From assembly GCA_024686135.1 (NCBI GenBank), contig JAIBDQ010000004.1, forward strand, positions 1 to 48,960: a DNA stretch of 48,960 bases, read 5' to 3'. The translations under genes were made by a program, and so were the position numbers. Under the pieces are notes generated by a model. The model had not been told where the DNA came from, ran no database searches, and was given only the letters and a program-made list of their open reading frames with translations. How positions within the stretch are numbered: position 1 is the stretch's first letter; the number at the start of each line of letters is the position of its first letter. This document shows positions 8,100 through 15,788 of the stretch, one piece after another. This stretch comes from Halobacteriovorax sp. Its GTDB lineage: Bacteria; Bdellovibrionota; Bacteriovoracia; Bacteriovoracales; Bacteriovoracaceae.

Positions 8100-9416
8100 T
8101 TACTGATAGTTTCTAATTCCCGCTAAAAACTCGCGGACACCTTGAAAAGAAATAATTTCATTTTCAAATTTCTCTTTAACAAGTCCTCTTTCTTCATCAG
8201 AGGCTTCAAGGTGATTTAGTATATTCATAAGATGCATTTTCATATGCCCTTTTTGTATTCCTGTTGTTGTAAGTGATCTTAAAGCGCCAAAGTTTTGAGC
8301 AAGACCAAGAGTTGCTGCAATCTCCATTAGCTTAGAAGCAGAAGGTCTTCCTAGAGTATCCAGACTAATTCTTGCTAGTGGGTGTAGAGAAGTTAACCCT
8401 CCGACAGTCCCAAGTGAAAGAGGAAGCTCCAATTGAAATCTAAACTTATTACCTTCTAAGAACACGTCAGTCAGTCCGCGGTACACGCCGTCTCTACAGG
8501 CCCAAGTATGACCGCAGGCCTCGACTGCCCTGAAGTCATTCCCTGTTGCTAACACAACAGCGTCTATGCCGTTAAAGATTCCTTTATTATGAGTTGTCGC
8601 CCTATTCACATCAATCTTTGCAATACGAACTGCACGGGCGAACTTTTCAGCAAATTCTCTACCGCTCATTCCATGCCCCGGATCTTCAAGTTCATCGATA
8701 TCACATTCAACCCATGCCTTAACTCGGCAGTCAGGTGTGTAATTGGAAAGAATCGCCATGACAACTTGAATTTCTGAATTAACACCTTCAAAGTTGTTTT
8801 CAACAAGGTCAGAGAATTTTTTCCCAATAGCTTCTAAAACTGAATTGATAAAGTTAGCGCCCATGGCGTCGCAAGTATTAAACTCTGCCCAGATTTGATA
8901 ATAACCTGGCTCATCACCTGTTCTATTTTTTAAGCTAATATCAATTAGGCCTCCGCCGCGGCTTTCCATATTTTTAGTAAGAGGCTTTACTTCTTTAATA
9001 AGTTCTTCTTTAACATCTTCAAAAAAACTTTCAAGTATGGCCGTTTCACCGTGCCAGATAAAATGAACTTGGCCGATTTTATTAGTGCTTACGACTTCTG
9101 TTCTAAAACCGCCTCTTTTTGACCAAAACTTCGCGGCCTTGGCGGCGGCTGCCACGACTGAGCTTTCTTCTATCACCATAGGAACGCATAGTAGCTCGTC
9201 ATTCATTAGAACATTTGGAACAACTCCATAAGGAAAGTAAAAGTTAGTCAATGTATTCTCTGAAAAGTCGTCAAATATCTTTTGCTCTTCCTCATCATCA
9301 TGCCAGTAGCTTTTGATAAGTTCATTAGTTGAAAGATTCCCATCGAGGACCTCTTCAACAACATAATTGATTTTTTCGACTTTGCTTAACTTCGAAAATC
9401 CTGAAACTTGCTTCAT
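8100..9416 (-). CDS. mvaA: Hydroxymethylglutaryl-CoA reductase, class II
   Basis: The enzyme interconverts HMG-CoA and mevalonate with NAD(P)H. The 438 residues show the class II layout: ENTLTNFYFPYGVVPNVL (53-70), VIEESSVVAA with the catalytic Glu at 83/84, EFNTCDAMGANF (178-189), THNKGI with catalytic Lys278, TGNDFRAVEA with Asp294, and QKGHM with catalytic His391. All four catalytic residues known for the family are present. The class II type and its operon with pathway kinases indicate a biosynthetic rather than degradative role here. Its ATG overlaps the fni stop (ATGA, 9413-9416). Confidence 0.95.
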   Translation of the reverse strand: MKQVSGFSKLSKVEKINYVVEEVLDGNLSTNELIKSYWHDDEEEQKIFDDFSENTLTNFYFPYGVVPNVLMNDELLCVPMVIEESSVVAAAAKAAKFWSKRGGFRTEVVSTNKIGQVHFIWHGETAILESFFEDVKEELIKEVKPLTKNMESRGGGLIDISLKNRTGDEPGYYQIWAEFNTCDAMGANFINSVLEAIGKKFSDLVENNFEGVNSEIQVVMAILSNYTPDCRVKAWVECDIDELEDPGHGMSGREFAEKFARAVRIAKIDVNRATTHNKGIFNGIDAVVLATGNDFRAVEACGHTWACRDGVYRGLTDVFLEGNKFRFQLELPLSLGTVGGLTSLHPLARISLDTLGRPSASKLMEIAATLGLAQNFGALRSLTTTGIQKGHMKMHLMNILNHLEASDEERGLVKEKFENEIISFQGVREFLAGIRNYQ

Positions 9417-10441
9417 TGTATTTTTCCTTCACTGGGCGTTAGGTACCTTTCCGCCATGGCCAGTCCTTCAAGTTGAGAACTTAAAAATTCTCTAAACTCA
9501 CTGTACTCACCTTTAGCTGCCATAAGCATAGCTTTAGCCTGACCATAAACACTATTACCCATGCAGCGGTTCATTAAATGATGCCCTTGAAGGGCATTTT
9601 GAATCCCTCCAGAAATAATAAACTGCTGACAATTAATTTCTATATCGTTTTTATTAAAAATATTGTTCACAAAACCAACCATCTCTTCAGCCGTATGACC
9701 GATCAGAGCCATTTCTCTAAAGCCTTTCTTGTCTTCTGATTGTCTTAATTGCTCAAGCCTAGAGAAATTAGTTCCACCAAAAGCTCCAAATTCAATGGCC
9801 TCAAGTTTACGGCCCATTAAAGCCTCTAAACTTTTAGGTCCCATTCCTTGTCCTACTTCTTTAACTATTAGTGGAAAGCTATTTTTATGAATGGCCTGAT
9901 CAATTGTCTCAAGAGGGCTGCGAACAAGAAGGTCACCTTCCGGTTGAAACCATTCTTGCATGGGATTTAAGTGAATGATAAGCCCATCTGCTTTAAGCCT
10001 AGAAACTAGTTTTTCTATTTTATCCCACGAACCATTTAATAAACTTTGTTCAATCTGCGCTATTCCAAGGTTGGCGTAAAAAGGTTGATCACCAAGATGT
10101 TCTCTTAAATCAAAATCAGAAAAGAACTCATCGCTAGAAAGTAGAGAGCGGCATGAACCTAGCCCCATCCCAAGACCAAACTCACCTGCTCCCCGTGCTA
10201 AGTTCTGATTGATATGTCTAGCTGGTCCGGTTCCCCCGGTCATACTTGAGATCCAAAGGGGTGCACTTAAAGTTTTTCCTAAAAAAGTTTTCTTTGTAGG
10301 ACCCTCTCCAGGAGTGGGGTGTGATCCAAAAAGTGGCTCGTAATTAAAACGCTTGTCTTTAAGAACAGATGAAATCTGAGCTTCGACAGTTAAATCGATA
10401 TGCGCTAGCTTACGCTCAATTGAAGATGGATCTTGATCCAT
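9413..10441 (-). CDS. fni: Type 2 isopentenyl-diphosphate delta-isomerase
   Basis: This FMN- and NADPH-dependent enzyme interconverts IPP and DMAPP. The 342 residues carry the N-terminal RK..H motif (R10, K11, H14), SSMTGGTG (65-72) for FMN/substrate binding, HLNPMQE (157-163) with the metal-binding Gln/Glu, VKEVGQG near 193-199, and FGAFGGTNFSRLE after it. It is the first gene of the mevalonate operon, with AAGGAAAA upstream of the ATG. Placing the isomerase first, with the reductase, kinases and decarboxylase following, is consistent with one transcript from 10441 to 5126. Confidence 0.95.
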   Translation of the reverse strand: MDQDPSSIERKLAHIDLTVEAQISSVLKDKRFNYEPLFGSHPTPGEGPTKKTFLGKTLSAPLWISSMTGGTGPARHINQNLARGAGEFGLGMGLGSCRSLLSSDEFFSDFDLREHLGDQPFYANLGIAQIEQSLLNGSWDKIEKLVSRLKADGLIIHLNPMQEWFQPEGDLLVRSPLETIDQAIHKNSFPLIVKEVGQGMGPKSLEALMGRKLEAIEFGAFGGTNFSRLEQLRQSEDKKGFREMALIGHTAEEMVGFVNNIFNKNDIEINCQQFIISGGIQNALQGHHLMNRCMGNSVYGQAKAMLMAAKGEYSEFREFLSSQLEGLAMAERYLTPSEGKIQ

Positions 10442-10495
10442 AAATATCCCAATTTTCCTTTTTACTACGAGGTGCGTTTTTTAGCATATTGAACA

Positions 10496-10507
10496 CATGA
10501 CGTCATG
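10496..10507. promoter_or_regulatory. 12-bp perfect palindrome upstream of the mevalonate operon
   Basis: CATGACGTCATG is a perfect dyad located 55 bp upstream of the fni start, in the 108-bp gap that must hold the operon promoter. A dimeric regulator could bind it. The regulator and the exact promoter are not identifiable by eye. Confidence 0.3.
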
Positions 10508-10549
10508 AAACTTTTGGTGAGTAACGCGGAGCGCTTCATGTTGATTTTA

Positions 10550-11233
10550 CTAAGATAATACCAAAATAAACTCAGCCTTTTGCCCTTTTACTTTCTTATA
10601 GACATCTCTGGCTTTTCCCCTAAATAACTCTTCGTTAGGCTGGTTTAAGTTTAAACCAAGAAATACCTGCTTTTGGGGACTTAGATTGCTTAGCTCTTCC
10701 ATAGTTTTTGTTAAGCGATAGGGAGTGTCCATGAGGACTTGGGTTTTCTTAGCCTTTAAGATGTTTTGCCACTCGATTTCTCTAAGTTCTTTTTTCGCCG
10801 GTAAAAAACCACCGAAGAGAAATTTCTGATGATCAAATCCACTCAAAGCAATTCCTAAGGCAATAGAATTACAAAATGGGGTTGCTGTTACTTGGATACC
10901 TCTATCATGGCAGGCGTTCACGAGCTCCTGACCCGGGTCGCAAAATGCAGGAAGTCCCCCATCACTCATAAGATAAACGTTTTTCCCATTTTTTAACTCT
11001 TCAAGAAGTATTGGTAGCTGCTCACTTCTAGTATGTTCATTATAAAGAACGAAACTTTCAATAGCCTCTCTAGGAAGACCCCAATGTAGCCATCTTCTTC
11101 TTCCTGGTTTGGCATCTTCTACAGCTATAATTGAATTTATATCAGTCGTGGCCAGCCTTAGTTTCTCTAGGGCCATAGGCTCAAGTGGTGATTCATCATC
11201 AATCGGAGTTGGAACGAGAATTAGTTTACTCAT
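10550..11233 (-). CDS. RsmI-like tetrapyrrole-methylase-family methyltransferase
   Basis: This is a SAM-dependent methyltransferase of the RsmI family, which methylates the 2'-O of C1402 in 16S rRNA. At 227 residues it is shorter than the usual 280 or so and diverged. It opens with KLILVPTPI, has IAVEDAKPGRR (about 36-46), the SAM-site segment YLMSDGGLPAFCDPG (about 88-102), TPFCNSIALGIALSGF (about 117-132) and FLFGGFLP (138-145). These correspond to RsmI blocks VSDAGTPxxxDPG, GPSA and FxFxGFLP. It overlaps the upstream U32 gene by 8 nt and ends the operon. The exact target could differ from C1402. Confidence 0.75.
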   Translation of the reverse strand: MSKLILVPTPIDDESPLEPMALEKLRLATTDINSIIAVEDAKPGRRRWLHWGLPREAIESFVLYNEHTRSEQLPILLEELKNGKNVYLMSDGGLPAFCDPGQELVNACHDRGIQVTATPFCNSIALGIALSGFDHQKFLFGGFLPAKKELREIEWQNILKAKKTQVLMDTPYRLTKTMEELSNLSPQKQVFLGLNLNQPNEELFRGKARDVYKKVKGQKAEFILVLS

Positions 11234-12395
11234 GAGAAAAATACACCGATGCTCTTACGCTGACCCCGCCCACATGATTAACAAATACTAAATCTTCACC
11301 AGAAGCTTGATCCTTATCATTTCCCGCGCAGTCCTTTAACCAATTAACGGTCAAATACTTAGTTTTGCCATCCGGAGTCTGCAGACATAGATTATCGCCA
11401 AGAGATAAAGTCTTTTTAGGATTTTTTAATTTGATGGCGAGATAGTTTTTCTTATTAACGTCTAGAATTTGACCTAAATAATTTTCATCACGTCTTTGAA
11501 TTCTGTGATTTTTTAATTTCTTAAAAAGAACATCTGATTTATTTGTGTTGTAAAATCCTCTTATAAGTCTGGCCTCTGATATTTCCTTTACTCTCTGAAA
11601 ACCTTCAATAGAAGGAGCTTTTACTTGCTCTAGGACTGATTCTAAAAGCTCTTTACTCATAAAGCGATTATCTAGTCTTAGGTAAGAGATTCCAACTTCT
11701 TTCAAATCCTTTAAATAATCTAATAAGCAATGATCGCTTGGAAGAAACATAAAGGTTCCGTGTCTATTTTCAAGAAGTGGAAAGCCTTTATGTGGGCTCT
11801 CTTCACTTTGTCCTGCGGCCTCAAGCCAATGTCCAGTATCTCCAACCTCCAATGTGCTTTCTCTATTTGAAAGGCCCACATTAAGTAAGTATCTAGGCGT
11901 ATAGAATAATAAGATCCTACCCATACCTAAAAACTCAACAGGACAACTAAGCCTTGGAAGTAGTTCTTCTAGCTGACTTTTGCTCCATTCAATAGAGAGG
12001 ACGATACGAGAAATTCTTGATTTCCCCTTTTCTAGCCAAGACTTAATACCAAGATAATTATGATTTCCGGTCTCGAGGTTTAAATGAAGATCATGAGTTG
12101 TATTCTCTAAACACCAGTTAATTGCCCCAGGGTCCTGTACTCTAATGGCATCAATATTTTTTAGGTCTATTTGCTTAAAGAACTCAACAGACTTAATGAA
12201 GTCTTTTTCCACCATGAGAATATCCCACTCAAGATATACCTTATGACCGTTTTCTTTTGCTTCTTTGCTTAAGAGATTGGTTTTTTTTAAGTCTAACTTT
12301 CCAAACCGAGAAAGAGCTGAAGGCTCAATTATAAATTCTCCGTTCGTAAACTTCTTGAGGTCGACTGAATCAGATAGATATAAAATAGGAGACAT
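11226..12395 (-). CDS. Second U32-family (collagenase-like) protein, diverged
   Basis: The product has 389 residues. The TIM-barrel-like first part (about 1-200) includes LHLNLETGNHN and FLGMGRILLFYTPRYLL, which match the regions around the second half of the U32 barrel. Residues about 290-385 form a small beta-rich C-terminal domain (YLGQILDVNKKNYLAIKL). It lacks the four-cysteine cluster seen in its neighbour. The start codon overlaps the stop of the TrhP-like gene by 1 nt (TAATG), so the two U32 proteins are coupled. U32 proteins act in pairs in some RNA-hydroxylation systems, so a shared tRNA or rRNA task is possible but inferred. Confidence 0.7.
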   Translation of the reverse strand: MSPILYLSDSVDLKKFTNGEFIIEPSALSRFGKLDLKKTNLLSKEAKENGHKVYLEWDILMVEKDFIKSVEFFKQIDLKNIDAIRVQDPGAINWCLENTTHDLHLNLETGNHNYLGIKSWLEKGKSRISRIVLSIEWSKSQLEELLPRLSCPVEFLGMGRILLFYTPRYLLNVGLSNRESTLEVGDTGHWLEAAGQSEESPHKGFPLLENRHGTFMFLPSDHCLLDYLKDLKEVGISYLRLDNRFMSKELLESVLEQVKAPSIEGFQRVKEISEARLIRGFYNTNKSDVLFKKLKNHRIQRRDENYLGQILDVNKKNYLAIKLKNPKKTLSLGDNLCLQTPDGKTKYLTVNWLKDCAGNDKDQASGEDLVFVNHVGGVSVRASVYFSHE

Positions 12396-13585
12396 TAAAC
12401 CAGCCTCCTTCTAACGAGATTCAATTTTTCTGCTCCAGGTACCCAAGGCAATTTAACAAGCTCACCAGGTTTTGTTTTTTCCCGAGTCTCGTTGATAAAA
12501 TTTAATACTGTTTTGGCACGGAACTTTTGACTCTTCCCTACGAATGGCATGAGTTCTAGTTCATCTCCAACAAAGAAAGCGTGACGAACTTCTAATAGAA
12601 TAAATTCATTCGCTACAACGTCGGCCACAACTCCTGAGACTTCATATTCTTTATCGTCGTGCTCTCTTTCGCTATAAATACTTTCTTCACCGGCCGCATG
12701 GCTAAGACTACCGCTTGAATAATCTCTATGAGTTACTTTTAAAAGTTCAGAATCGTAATAGGCCAAAGACTCTGGGCTTAATTTTTCATTTACTTCAAGC
12801 TCTCTTAAAGCATCGGCATAAATCTTTGTTATAGTTCCCGCGTAATGAGGACCTTTCATACGTCCTTCGACTTTAATGGAATCAACTCCCGCTGCCACAA
12901 ACTCCGGCAAAAGAGCTACCCCTTCTAGGTCTTTAGAGCTCATAAAGGTAGACTTTGAGTTTTCACCTTCGGCATAATCTATCGAATATTCAAAGCGGCA
13001 GCTATGAGCACATCCACCACGGTTACTATCGCGGCCCTGGGTGTAATTGCTAATAGTGCAATTGCCCGAATAGGCCATACACATTGAACCATGAATAAAA
13101 ACTTCAACTTCTATCTCAGCCTTTTCTTTTATTTCTTTAGCGTCAGTTAATGTCACTTCCCTACCCAGTACGACTCTTTCTACGCCCTTACTTTTCCAAA
13201 GTTTCGCCGACTCCACATTCAAGCAACTCGCTTGAGTAGATAAATGAATAGGTACTTTGCAATTACTCTTAACTGTTTCTATAGTTCCAAGGTCACTTAC
13301 GATTACCGCGTCGACTTTTATTTCTTCTAATAGTTTTAAAAACTCAGGAAGAGTCTCTAAATCTTCGTCATGAAGAAATCCATTTAAAACCACATAAACT
13401 TTTGAACCATGGGAATGAGCAAAGACCACGCCTTCTTTTAACTCTTCGTTTGTAAAGTTATCTGAGGCCATTCTTAAACCGAATTTCTGCCCTCCACAGT
13501 AAACTGCGTCCGCTCCGTAGAGCACAGCGATCTTGAGCTTATCAAGGCTCCCGGCCGGTGAAAGTAATTCTGGTCTAGTTCTCAT
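12395..13585 (-). CDS. trhP: U32-family protein, probable tRNA hydroxylation protein TrhP (YegQ-like)
   Basis: TrhP supports formation of 5-hydroxyuridine at tRNA wobble position 34. The protein has 396 residues from the ATG at 13583-13585, where MRTRPELLSPAGS matches the usual U32 N-terminus. A longer TTG-started frame has no support. Residues about 163-200 contain EVFIHGSMCMAYSGNC and GCAHSC, giving C169, C176, C192 and C196, a probable iron-sulfur or metal site. VEGRMKGPHY follows near 250. No strong ribosome-binding site is visible. It is the first of three coupled genes (U32, U32, RsmI-like), all pointing to RNA modification. Confidence 0.85.
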   Translation of the reverse strand: MRTRPELLSPAGSLDKLKIAVLYGADAVYCGGQKFGLRMASDNFTNEELKEGVVFAHSHGSKVYVVLNGFLHDEDLETLPEFLKLLEEIKVDAVIVSDLGTIETVKSNCKVPIHLSTQASCLNVESAKLWKSKGVERVVLGREVTLTDAKEIKEKAEIEVEVFIHGSMCMAYSGNCTISNYTQGRDSNRGGCAHSCRFEYSIDYAEGENSKSTFMSSKDLEGVALLPEFVAAGVDSIKVEGRMKGPHYAGTITKIYADALRELEVNEKLSPESLAYYDSELLKVTHRDYSSGSLSHAAGEESIYSEREHDDKEYEVSGVVADVVANEFILLEVRHAFFVGDELELMPFVGKSQKFRAKTVLNFINETREKTKPGELVKLPWVPGAEKLNLVRRRLV

Positions 13586-13594
13586 ACTGGAACA

Positions 13595-13622
13595 TTGTGT
13601 TAGCAGAAAATTCCTATACAAT
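13595..13622 (+). promoter_or_regulatory. Possible promoter for the SGNH-like gene
   Basis: TTGTGT (13595-13600) and TACAAT (13617-13622) are 16 bp apart, 42 bp upstream of the ATG at 13665. The region also holds the 5' end of the divergent trhP-like gene. Confidence 0.35.
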
Positions 13623-13664
13623 AAAGATGTAGATAAATATTTAATCTTTCAGGCATTGACGCTA

Positions 13665-14789
13665 ATGGTTAAAAAGCTTTTAATTCTAATATTACTTATA
13701 GTTGCAGTTGCTATCGGTTGGGTCGGTAACCGCTGGTTTACCGAGCCCACCCTAATAGCCCCACTTCCTTATCAAATCGACGCTAAATTTGGCACAGACT
13801 TAGATTTGGCCCAAGAAGCCAATGTTCTCATCCTTGGTGATCGCCTAGGTAAAAGCCTAGACCCTTATATAAAAGACTTAGTTGAGAAGTTAAGTGTAAA
13901 GCTTAAAGATCCTATGCGGATTGTAAATTGGTCTAGAACTCATGAAAACCTAGGGAGAAGTCTTCATAAACTTAAACAGCTAAAAAAGTTTCCCGATATC
14001 ATCTTGTACCTCGGAGGCTCCGAGGAGTTTTATGAAGAGCGCTTTCATATCCAAGATAGGAAAAAAATCTTAGAAAATATTAAAATGTTTAAAGACGAGA
14101 ATAAGTCTTCATTAATTTATACCTTCCCTCCCTTATCAAGATTTATTTATCACCCCGTTAAAAGGTATCAGCTCTCCGCGGATCCTTTAAAAGACCCGGG
14201 CGATTTCACATCTAAGTACCAACAAATGAAAATGGAGATCACTTTTAAATTATTTGATGTAGAACTCGAAGAGCTAATTTCTCTGGTAAAAGAAAAAGGT
14301 TCTTATCTAGTTTTATCTACAGCTCCCATAAATTTAGAATTAAAGCCAAAAAAGGTTTGCTTAAACTCCACAACGGATTCTCTTGAGCAATATCAAAGAG
14401 AGCTTGAAAGTAAACTTGATAAAGGAATGCATAAAGCTGCTCTTTCTGAAATCAGAAAATTAAGCGAGACGAGCATTGGAAATGCAAAAACATTTTTCTT
14501 ACTAGGTAGAGCGCAACTCGGTTCGGGACTTTACGAACAGGCACAGATTTCACTAAAGAAGGCTGCCTCATTTGATTGTGGAAACACAAGAAGTCATCCG
14601 GTTTTTAACGCCATAATAAAAAAGAAAGTCTCGGGAAAAGGCATAAAACTGATCGATTTTAATAATATTGTTACGAGACATCTTGGGCTAAATGAACTGT
14701 TTCTAGCGGAGCATTTCCCTCAAGAAATTTATTATCGACACTATATTGAAGAACTCTATGTTACGATTAAAGAGAAGTTTAAACTTTAA
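13665..14789 (+). CDS. Membrane-anchored SGNH-hydrolase-like protein with TPR-like tail
   Basis: The protein has 374 residues from ATG 13665. A single N-terminal hydrophobic segment (MVKKLLILILLIVAVAIGWV) anchors or exports it. ANVLILGDRLGKSL at about residues 47-60 resembles block I of SGNH esterases, but the catalytic Ser is not in its usual place. ILYLGGSEEFYEE at about 112-124 resembles the Gly/Asn blocks of the family. Residues about 250-310 look like a TPR pair (AKTFFLLGRAQLGSGLYEQA). A 44-codon longer frame reaches into the divergent gene and is not favoured. It is followed 12 bp later by the cyclic-nucleotide-binding gene. Function unknown. Confidence 0.65.
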   Translation: MVKKLLILILLIVAVAIGWVGNRWFTEPTLIAPLPYQIDAKFGTDLDLAQEANVLILGDRLGKSLDPYIKDLVEKLSVKLKDPMRIVNWSRTHENLGRSLHKLKQLKKFPDIILYLGGSEEFYEERFHIQDRKKILENIKMFKDENKSSLIYTFPPLSRFIYHPVKRYQLSADPLKDPGDFTSKYQQMKMEITFKLFDVELEELISLVKEKGSYLVLSTAPINLELKPKKVCLNSTTDSLEQYQRELESKLDKGMHKAALSEIRKLSETSIGNAKTFFLLGRAQLGSGLYEQAQISLKKAASFDCGNTRSHPVFNAIIKKKVSGKGIKLIDFNNIVTRHLGLNELFLAEHFPQEIYYRHYIEELYVTIKEKFKL

Positions 14790-14801
14790 GGTGGTTATTT
14801 T

Positions 14802-15269
14802 ATGAGCGAACAAATTGATGGTCCTCTCACAATTAATCTAGAAGCTGGTGAGCTAGTATGCTGTGCTGGTCAAGAAGATTACGATCTTTATATTATTCAC
14901 TCAGGTAAACTTCTTATATATGTAAATGATGGAACCAAAGTTACACCCCTAGCCTACCTAGGTGCCGGTGAATATTTAGGGGAATTATCTTTTTTTGATA
15001 GAAAATCTAGATCTGCTCATGTGGCCACTCTCGAACCGACGACCTTAATTCAAATTCCTGTAGATCAACTTAATAAACAATTCCCAGATTGGCTTATCAC
15101 TATAGCTCAGAATATTACTCAGAAATTAAGAAGAACTGGTGATGTAATTAGACAAAAAGGAATTCGTAAACAAAATGTAGAGACAATTAAGCCTCTTAGT
15201 ATTGATGAACAAAGACATTACTACCAGCTCGTTGAAAAGTTCAAAGAAGCCAATCATATAACCGACTAA
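14802..15269 (+). CDS. Cyclic-nucleotide-binding domain protein
   Basis: This small cytoplasmic protein of 155 residues consists mostly of one CNB domain. LYIIHSGKLLIYV (about 28-40) is the beta-barrel part, and YLGELSFFDRKSRSAHVATL (about 58-77) is the phosphate-binding cassette with the conserved Glu and Arg. A C-terminal helix region (about 90-155) follows, with no HTH or kinase fused. TAAGGTGG lies before the ATG. It is likely co-transcribed with the SGNH-like gene and could sense cAMP or c-di-GMP-like ligands, as other stand-alone CNB proteins do. Its position directly upstream of a sigma-54 promoter is notable. Confidence 0.85.
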   Translation: MSEQIDGPLTINLEAGELVCCAGQEDYDLYIIHSGKLLIYVNDGTKVTPLAYLGAGEYLGELSFFDRKSRSAHVATLEPTTLIQIPVDQLNKQFPDWLITIAQNITQKLRRTGDVIRQKGIRKQNVETIKPLSIDEQRHYYQLVEKFKEANHITD

Positions 15270-15302
15270 TAAACCCCACTACCGGTAACAAGATGCGCCT
15301 AA

Positions 15303-15323
15303 ATAGTTCATAAAATGAACTAT
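15303..15323. promoter_or_regulatory. Inverted repeat, candidate activator (enhancer) site
   Basis: ATAGTTCAT (15303-15311) and ATGAACTAT (15315-15323) are perfect 9-bp arms around AAA. The centre is about 105 bp upstream of the start expected from the sigma-54 promoter at 15391, the usual distance for an enhancer-binding protein site. No T tract follows, so it does not look like a terminator. Confidence 0.5.
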
Positions 15324-15390
15324 CCAGGTCCTATTTGACCATTTACTCCAGTATTTAAGGTCTTTTTGCCACCAAATCCCTTAACTAAAG

Positions 15391-15407
15391 TTGGCACGTC
15401 CTTCGCA
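15391..15407 (+). promoter_or_regulatory. Sigma-54 (RpoN) type promoter
   Basis: TTGGCACGTCCTTCGCA matches the -24/-12 consensus TGGCACG-N4-TTGC with a single mismatch (TCGC for TTGC). The invariant GG (15393-15394) and GC (15405-15406) are exactly 10 bp apart. The predicted start is near 15418, giving a leader of about 67 nt before the lipoprotein gene. Confidence 0.75.
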
Positions 15408-15421
15408 ATATTAAATAGTGA

Positions 15422-15446
15422 GAGATTACCAAGGATGGGAAATCTC
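15422..15446 (+). other. Stem-loop in the leader of the lipoprotein mRNA
   Basis: GAGATT (15422-15427) can pair with AATCTC (15441-15446), with further C-G pairing inside (ACC/GGA). It lies at the predicted 5' end of the sigma-54 transcript and could protect the mRNA from decay. Confidence 0.4.
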
Positions 15447-15484
15447 AGAAGCAAAAAGCGATCTTCACTTACAAGGAGGTAAGA

Positions 15485-15691
15485 ATGAACGCCACACTAC
15501 CACATAAGCTACTTCTTTTACTTACCTTCAGTCTGCTTGCTCTAGTGAGCTCAGGCTGTGCAAACCAAGGTACGGAAGAAAATCAAACAGCGAAGTATCC
15601 AGATGAGACAGACTACAAGGCCAATAAAAAGGCCAAGTATAAGCCATTTGTTTCCAGTGACAATTACCACGCTTTTTTAGACGCAAAATAA
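15485..15691 (+). CDS. Very small lipoprotein under sigma-54 control
   Basis: The precursor has 68 residues. A signal peptide of 24 residues ends in the lipobox VSSGC, with lipidated Cys25. The mature part is only about 44 residues, hydrophilic and rich in Lys, Tyr, Asp and Asn. The ribosome-binding site AAGGAGGT is close to ideal at 5-7 nt spacing. The gene stands alone between a sigma-54 promoter and a strong terminator, so it forms its own regulated unit with a transcript of about 350 nt. I do not recognise the family; abundant short lipoproteins of this shape can tether or pack the envelope, but that is inference. Confidence 0.85.
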   Translation: MNATLPHKLLLLLTFSLLALVSSGCANQGTEENQTAKYPDETDYKANKKAKYKPFVSSDNYHAFLDAK

Positions 15692-15700
15692 TTTTTCAAT

Positions 15701-15741
15701 GTCCCTGCGCTGAGAAGTGCAGGACTCTCTCCCTCAGAGAG
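15701..15741 (+). other. Two tandem hairpins in the 3' untranslated region
   Basis: GTCC-TGC (15701-15708, one bulged C) pairs with GCAGGAC (15719-15725). CTCTCT (15725-15730) pairs with AGAGAG (15736-15741); the two stems share one base. With the terminator that follows, they make a run of three stem-loops over 70 nt. Confidence 0.5.
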
Positions 15742-15773
15742 GCCCAGGTAGTCCGCAGCTGCCTGGGCTTTTT
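15742..15773 (+). terminator. Strong intrinsic terminator after the small lipoprotein gene
   Basis: GCCCAGGTAG (15742-15751) pairs with CTGCCTGGGC (15759-15768) through ten pairs including one G-T, with a 7-nt loop and five T residues at 15769-15773. Confidence 0.9.
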
Positions 15774-15788
15774 GTATGCATTAATTAT

